A stretch of DNA of 64,000 nt from Acidobacteriota bacterium (lineage in GTDB: Bacteria > Acidobacteriota > Blastocatellia > Pyrinomonadales > Pyrinomonadaceae): positions 1-64,000 of the forward strand of contig JAKQII010000013.1 in assembly GCA_029557535.1 (NCBI GenBank). Reading direction: 5' to 3'. The position numbers were made by a program, and so were the translations under genes. Positions within the stretch are counted from its first letter, which is position 1. Every line of letters begins with the position of its first letter. Below are positions 58,751 through 64,000 of this stretch, piece after piece. The notes under the pieces are model-generated. The model did no database searches, was not told the DNA's origin, and saw only the letters and a list, made by a program, of their open reading frames with translations.

Positions 58751-60460
58751 TCAATGGGCTACTTGATAGACGAGGATCTTGAAGCCGGACACCGGCTCGT
58801 CCCGGTAGACAAGCCGGAATTCCGGCGGCAGACCGCTCTCGTCCGGCGGAAAGGCGTTGGGCGTCAGCTTCAATCGCCGCTGGCTGAATATCAGATAATC
58901 TACTTTCTTCCGTTTGGCATAATCGAGCACCGTCTGGAGATCTTCATTGGGCAAGAAAAGGTGTCTGCCGCCTGCATAAAACGCTGGTGTCGCGGACACC
59001 GACATTACAACCGGAGGGTCGGCAGCGGTGTCTTTTATCCACAATCCTGCCTGTTTTTCCTCAGTCGGCGAATCCCCAAAAGTCCCGCGTTCATTCAAGC
59101 TGAATACCGATGGCGCAACAAGCGCGATAAGCACGACGACGAGGCAAACCTGGATCGACAACGGTCGGATGCGACGGCTCGTCCTCAGGACCTTAAACAA
59201 CGATTCTGAGGTCCAATCGCCAAACTCAACGATTCCTTTGACGGTCCAGGCGATCAGGATCGGAACCAGCGGATAAACATAACGCAATTCGACGACGGTC
59301 AGGGCATAACCGAGCAGCATGAAGAGAAAAAAAGAAATCAAATACAATTCCCTCGCAGCGCGAAATCGGGTCCACGTTCTGTAGAAGAATCCAAAGATGG
59401 CGAGGAATATGAACGGGTAGGGCAATAATGCGGGCAAATAGTCCCTTAACTGTTTTCGAAACAACGATATTACCCAAGGTATAGTTTCGCTCAGGTCAGT
59501 ACGGAGTTTCGACAAAGTGAACGCGCGCGGAGAAGTTGAATCGGAAACGGGCGTTGGCGGACTTGACTGCGTCGGCGATTCAATTTCATACATATCGCCC
59601 CAGATCCTGTCCTGCATTGTCAATTGCCTGTCGTTGTCGATTTTGAGGAACCCTTCATCAATATCGTCCATTCCGGGAAGGTGCGAATTGACCATGATCT
59701 TTTGGCTAATGGTCAATTGCCCCGTCTTCTTATAGAGGAAAACAACATAGGGCAAAAAGAAGATCGAAAATCCCAAAAGCAGGGTCAAGAGGCCTGCGGC
59801 ATATCGCCGGCCTCCAACTTTTTTCCGAAAGAACCTTGCGACGGATGTTAGAACAAGAAACAACCCGAAAAGGCCAATTGCTTCTGGTTTCGTCAAGTAG
59901 GCGGCTCCCCAGAGAATCCCGGTGATGAAAAACGCCTTTGCCGTTCCATCGCGCAAGGCGATCCAGCCGGTCAGGATCGCGGTGATGAAGATCAGCGAGT
60001 AAACGGATTCGCTCATTACCCAGTTTGACGCTCGCAGCAGCGCCGGATGGATGACGATCAACACAGTTCCCAGCAAAGCCGGTGTTCGACCGTAAAAAGT
60101 GCGGATCAGATAGTACGAAGGCAGAACCAAGAGTGTCCCGGCGACGACCGAGACGAATCTTGCCGCAAACTCGAGGTCGTTAAAGAACAGAGAGGAAATT
60201 CCGACGAGCACCGAATACAGGGGGGACCAGTATCCGCTGATCCCGCCCGCAAGATCGCCCGAGGCCAGCCTCTTGCCGAGAGTGGCATAGTAAACTCCGT
60301 CTCCGTTGATGACCTGATCGGTCGGGAGCGAAACAAATCGAATGACAAAGGCAGCGACGACAGAAGCGAAAAGGACAAGACCTTCGTGCGCATGCGTACG
60401 CCGGAAAGTCCGACTTCGACCCTCATTGAGCGGGTTGCTAGTGGATGGGCCCCGATCCAT
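58751..60460 (-). CDS. ArnT/GT39-like membrane glycosyltransferase
   Basis: PTDQVINGDGVYYATLGKRLASGDLAGGISGYWSPLYSVLVGISSLFFNDLEFAARFVSVVAGTLLVLPSYYLIRTFYG. Confidence 0.83.
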   Translation of the reverse strand: MDRGPSTSNPLNEGRSRTFRRTHAHEGLVLFASVVAAFVIRFVSLPTDQVINGDGVYYATLGKRLASGDLAGGISGYWSPLYSVLVGISSLFFNDLEFAARFVSVVAGTLLVLPSYYLIRTFYGRTPALLGTVLIVIHPALLRASNWVMSESVYSLIFITAILTGWIALRDGTAKAFFITGILWGAAYLTKPEAIGLFGLFLVLTSVARFFRKKVGGRRYAAGLLTLLLGFSIFFLPYVVFLYKKTGQLTISQKIMVNSHLPGMDDIDEGFLKIDNDRQLTMQDRIWGDMYEIESPTQSSPPTPVSDSTSPRAFTLSKLRTDLSETIPWVISLFRKQLRDYLPALLPYPFIFLAIFGFFYRTWTRFRAARELYLISFFLFMLLGYALTVVELRYVYPLVPILIAWTVKGIVEFGDWTSESLFKVLRTSRRIRPLSIQVCLVVVLIALVAPSVFSLNERGTFGDSPTEEKQAGLWIKDTAADPPVVMSVSATPAFYAGGRHLFLPNEDLQTVLDYAKRKKVDYLIFSQRRLKLTPNAFPPDESGLPPEFRLVYRDEPVSGFKILVYQVAH

Positions 60461-61487
60461 TAATTTCTTCCCCTTTGTTGAACATGAGAATTCGCGGAAG
60501 TGCATACCGGAACCAGCTCATGACGAATGTAACCCCGCTGTAAAAAAAGTAGAAAATCAACCATGGAAAGGTCATTAGGGCGAAGAGCATTCCGTTTCTC
60601 GCGGCAAAAAAACGCAATATCTTCCGGTTGAGAATAGCGATTGCGAGCAGGTTGAGGATAGGCACGAACAATAACCAAGGCTTCCACAAGACAAATGGCA
60701 GAATCAACAGCGACAAAGCGACGAAAACCGAGCTCCATCGGTCGCCGGTCTTCAGGTTCATATCGTTTATCATCCCTTGGCTCGTCAGGATCAGCTTTGA
60801 CCAGGGAGCGGCTCGGCAGAAGATCTCCGTTTTCACCAGCGATGTCGCCGTCCATTTCTTCAAGTGCTTCGCTTGAATGTTCCGATCGAGCAGTATGCGG
60901 TATCCGGCGGACTTTAGTCTTAGGCCGAGTTCAATGTCTTCGATCGAGGGAACGGCAAATTTTTCACTATCGAATCCTCCGATCGACGCAAAGACCTCGC
61001 GACGAACCGCACCCAATCCCGCCCAGAACGTAGACGCCTCCGGATTTGAAATCTGATGAACGAAATGATGCTGGAGGTTCTTGTATTGTGAAAGAAAGTT
61101 CTTTTCGGCCGGCGAATCGTCATACGAACCGAACACTGCCGCGATCTTCGGATCACGACGAAACGCATCCACCGCCTTCGATATCGTATCGCTTTTGACA
61201 ACAACATCGGCATCCACGAATAGCAGTATCTCGCCGTTAGCCTTCTTGGCCGCCAGATTCCGTGCCGCGGCCGGGCCCGATTGGCGACGGTCGGACCCGA
61301 TCAACGTCGCACCCTTTCGGCGACTGATTTCCGCGCTGTCGTCCGTTGATCCATCGTCAACGACGATGACCTCGAAGTTTGGGTGATCAGAGTTGAACAG
61401 CGCGTCAAGAGACAGTTCCAGAAACCTGCCTCCGTTAAAGACAGGGACGATCACCGAAACCTCAGGTTGCTTAATTGGATTCGACAC
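60438..61487 (-). CDS. Glycosyltransferase family 2
   Basis: EVSVIVPVFNGGRFLELSLDALFNSDHPNFEVIVVDDGSTDDSAEISRRKGATLIGSDRRQSGPAAARNLAAKKANGEILLFVDADVVV. Confidence 0.92.
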   Translation of the reverse strand: MSNPIKQPEVSVIVPVFNGGRFLELSLDALFNSDHPNFEVIVVDDGSTDDSAEISRRKGATLIGSDRRQSGPAAARNLAAKKANGEILLFVDADVVVKSDTISKAVDAFRRDPKIAAVFGSYDDSPAEKNFLSQYKNLQHHFVHQISNPEASTFWAGLGAVRREVFASIGGFDSEKFAVPSIEDIELGLRLKSAGYRILLDRNIQAKHLKKWTATSLVKTEIFCRAAPWSKLILTSQGMINDMNLKTGDRWSSVFVALSLLILPFVLWKPWLLFVPILNLLAIAILNRKILRFFAARNGMLFALMTFPWLIFYFFYSGVTFVMSWFRYALPRILMFNKGEEINGSGPIH

Positions 61488-61493
61488 AACGAC

Positions 61494-62630
61494 TCAGGAG
61501 TTCTCAACGCGACGGTCGGCCGCAAGCGGGTCTCGCGAATTTGCTTTTGATCTTCTTGACCCGATCAGCGCGCGGGTCAATTGAATCGGCTGAAAAACGA
61601 TGCTCGACCACATAAAAATCTCATTGGTGCAGTAACAAGCTTTCGCCTTGATCTGAGCCCGCAGCTTTTGCGCTTCTTCGGAATCCCAAATCTCAAAGAA
61701 ACCGGCCTTTCGAAGATTCCCGATTGGAAAATGCTCTTCGCAAACGCTGACATCGCCGTTCGCGTAAACCACGCCCGTTAAGATTCCGGCTTTACAGGGA
61801 ATGAACTGCGTCTCCGATTCTATGGTTTTCACTTTTGCCCATTGCAGCATCGGTTCCACGCTCGAGCCAAATCGGCTCGTTTCTCGGTCCTGCCAAACTT
61901 CCGCAACGTGTTGGTAGAGTTGCTTGTACTTCTCGAGCTGCGGTCCCTGGAGTGAAGGGTTCTTCCGATCGCCGCGAATGATCGCAAGATTGTGATGCTC
62001 CATCGCCGGACAGTTGTCGTGCAGGTATTCCGTCAGCTTCCACGCCTCATCCATGTTCTCGCTCATCGCAACGGTGTTGGCGTGGATCCGAAGGCGCCGA
62101 TCTTCCTTTTGAAGCTCGGCGAGCATTTCGTACGTTTCCATCGCTTTTTCGAAGGAACGGGGATTGCCGCGAAAAGTATTGTGATATTCCGGCATTCCGT
62201 CGAGTGACAACTCGCAAACGAAGAGATCAAACGAGTTGTTTGACAGGACTTTTCGCAACGCTTTTTCCGTTCGTTCCGTGAAATAGCCGTTGGTCGGAAC
62301 GTAGATATTCTTAACGTTGTTGTTCTTGATGAAGAGGGTGCATATTTCTCCGAATTCCTGATTGATGAACGGTTCACCGCCCGAAAGATTGAGATTTTCG
62401 AAATCGCCAAGCTCGAGCGACAACTTCTCGAATTCATTGAACTTCAAATCGTCGCGTTTGTTGAGTTCCTTCCAGTAAAAACAATGTTCGCACGTCAGAT
62501 TGCAGATCGAATTGATGAAAATGATCATGAACGGCGGCGTTTGTCGATCACGATATCGGACCGCCTCCATCGACAACCTTGCGTGTCGGCTGATTCTTGA
62601 TACTACGGACATAAAACGGTAATCCTCCAA
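61494..62630 (-). CDS. Radical SAM protein with SPASM-like C-terminus
   Basis: [16 protein letters not shown] (CxxxCxxC), [13 protein letters not shown]-terminal [29 protein letters not shown]...KACYCTNE. Confidence 0.92.
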   Translation of the reverse strand: MEDYRFMSVVSRISRHARLSMEAVRYRDRQTPPFMIIFINSICNLTCEHCFYWKELNKRDDLKFNEFEKLSLELGDFENLNLSGGEPFINQEFGEICTLFIKNNNVKNIYVPTNGYFTERTEKALRKVLSNNSFDLFVCELSLDGMPEYHNTFRGNPRSFEKAMETYEMLAELQKEDRRLRIHANTVAMSENMDEAWKLTEYLHDNCPAMEHHNLAIIRGDRKNPSLQGPQLEKYKQLYQHVAEVWQDRETSRFGSSVEPMLQWAKVKTIESETQFIPCKAGILTGVVYANGDVSVCEEHFPIGNLRKAGFFEIWDSEEAQKLRAQIKAKACYCTNEIFMWSSIVFQPIQLTRALIGSRRSKANSRDPLAADRRVENS

Positions 62631-62640
62631 AAAAACGCCG

Positions 62641-63408
62641 TCATAGCGAAAATGCTGCCTTAAGATCGCGGAGCCTTTGCCGAAATGCCAGGTAACGATC
62701 GAACCCCTTTGTCGGAAGCCTGTCGAACGTTCCGGGCTTGGATAGATAGTAGGCGTCGATCCGTTCCAAGTCGAGGCGATCGCTTTTGGGTCCGACCTTC
62801 CCGAGATCCGTTGAACACCCCGTCTCGTGACCGGTCGCGGCGATCTCTCTTATCCTCGCGTTTGATCTTCCAAACGGATACGCGAAGCTCGTGACGTCAC
62901 GGCCGAGGGAATTCTCGATGGTCGACTTAGAATCGTTGATTTCGCGTTCAGCCTGATCCAAGGGAATTCGTGTCAAGTCGGGATGCGTGCACGTGTGGTT
63001 TCCGAACTCCACGCCGAGTCCTGAAAGCTCCTTGATCTTGCTCCACGACAGAACTTTACTTCTCGGAAAACTCTTCGGGTTGCCGCTCCAATCATTGTGT
63101 CGTCCGCAAAAATCAGTTACCAGGAAGACCGTTGCCCGAAAGCCGTTCTCCTCCAAAACCGGAAACGCCGCGGTATAAAAGTTCTCGAATCCGTCATCGA
63201 ATGTCAGTGAAACCGTCCTCGCAGTTAACGGTTTGCCCTCCTGCAGGGCCGCGGCCAACTCACGGATCGTGATCACTGTGAAGCCGGCGCGGCGCAACGA
63301 TTTCATCTGTTCACGAAAGGACTTCAGCGGTGTGGAAATGACCGAACCGCTATCGTCGATTGAATGGTACGTCAGAATCGCGCATCCGACGGAATCGTTT
63401 GATCTCAT
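62641..63408 (-). CDS. Polysaccharide deacetylase (NodB-like)
   Basis: [60 protein letters not shown]. Confidence 0.93.
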   Translation of the reverse strand: MRSNDSVGCAILTYHSIDDSGSVISTPLKSFREQMKSLRRAGFTVITIRELAAALQEGKPLTARTVSLTFDDGFENFYTAAFPVLEENGFRATVFLVTDFCGRHNDWSGNPKSFPRSKVLSWSKIKELSGLGVEFGNHTCTHPDLTRIPLDQAEREINDSKSTIENSLGRDVTSFAYPFGRSNARIREIAATGHETGCSTDLGKVGPKSDRLDLERIDAYYLSKPGTFDRLPTKGFDRYLAFRQRLRDLKAAFSL

Positions 63409-64000
63409 ACAAATGGATGCGTGTGTTTCGTCGTGGCCCCTTGCCCTTCCGGAGTCTTCTCCTTTTTCTGAATCCGGAGACGATCGATCAAGCCCAGGTA
63501 TTTTTCGAGATGTGCTTCCTCGTTCCAGAGCCTTGAGTAAGCGTCATAACCCTTTTCGCCAAGCTGATCCCTCAATTCCGGATCGGCCGCTAATCTTTGA
63601 ATCGCCGCGATCAGTTCATCCTCATTTTCGTAAATGATTCCGCCGCCGCTGTCTTCGACGACTTCGGGCAAAGCGCCCAGTTTGTTGGTGATCACCGGCG
63701 TCCGAAAAGAAAAAGCCTCGATGATGATAATTCCGAAGGTCTCGTAGCAAATTGACGGAACGATAACCGCGGTTGCGGCGGTGTACAGTTCCTTCAGTCG
63801 TTCTTGGTCGACGGGACCAAGAAATTCAATATTCGGGATCCCCGCGGCTTGCTCCCGAAGCGTCTCTTCGTACCCGCCGCCGCCGGCAATAACGAGCCTA
63901 TGTTCGGGATGGTCTTTGAAAACGGGAATCAAATTCTGAACTCCCTTGATATATTCAAGACGTCCGACAAACAGAAAATACGGCGAAGTGGCTCGCGCCG
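63405..64000 (-). CDS. Glycosyltransferase family 4, N-terminus beyond the window edge
   Basis: RATSPYFLFVGRLEYIKGVQNLIPVFKDHPEHRLVIAGGGGYEETLR...SICYETFGIIIIEAFSFRTPVITNKLGALPEVVEDSGGGIIYENED; frame stays open to the window end. Confidence 0.93.
   Translation of the reverse strand, partial: ARATSPYFLFVGRLEYIKGVQNLIPVFKDHPEHRLVIAGGGGYEETLREQAAGIPNIEFLGPVDQERLKELYTAATAVIVPSICYETFGIIIIEAFSFRTPVITNKLGALPEVVEDSGGGIIYENEDELIAAIQRLAADPELRDQLGEKGYDAYSRLWNEEAHLEKYLGLIDRLRIQKKEKTPEGQGATTKHTHPFV

Overview
The window is a Gram-negative chromosomal segment. The protein styles suggest Acidobacteriota-like ancestry, but this is only an impression because no search was run. The left part (1-27 kb) is mostly housekeeping and accessory genes: uvrA, a DUF1223 protein, lpxD, a Cpx-like CpxP/CpxR/CpxA set, a TPR protein, a CocE-like hydrolase, an AMP-ligase/carrier/PlsC fusion, a lipid kinase, a PRMT-like methyltransferase, glgA, a gmd-like gene, a GT4 and purA. 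The right part (27.7-64 kb) is a large surface-glycan locus with many GT2, GT4 and membrane GT39/GT87 glycosyltransferases, a flippase, CDP-sugar genes, a decaprenyl-phosphate phosphoribosyltransferase-like UbiA protein, two radical SAM enzymes and a CofD/GT fusion operon. The best candidate for an undescribed system is at about 2.7-7.3 kb. It has two paralogous proteins built as PqqD domain, internal Tat-like signal and 8-Cys C-terminal peptide, each paired convergently with an HPr-kinase-like gene, plus a 2OG-Fe(II) oxygenase-like gene. Other direct sequence observations are two exact GTAAA-N5-GTAAA (CpxR-type) boxes upstream of the cpxR-like gene, an in-frame amber codon splitting a secreted glycosidase-like gene, a heptanucleotide repeat inside a coding region, two abutting minisatellites, a dispersed palindromic intergenic element and a transposase relic. 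No rRNA, tRNA or CRISPR array was recognised.
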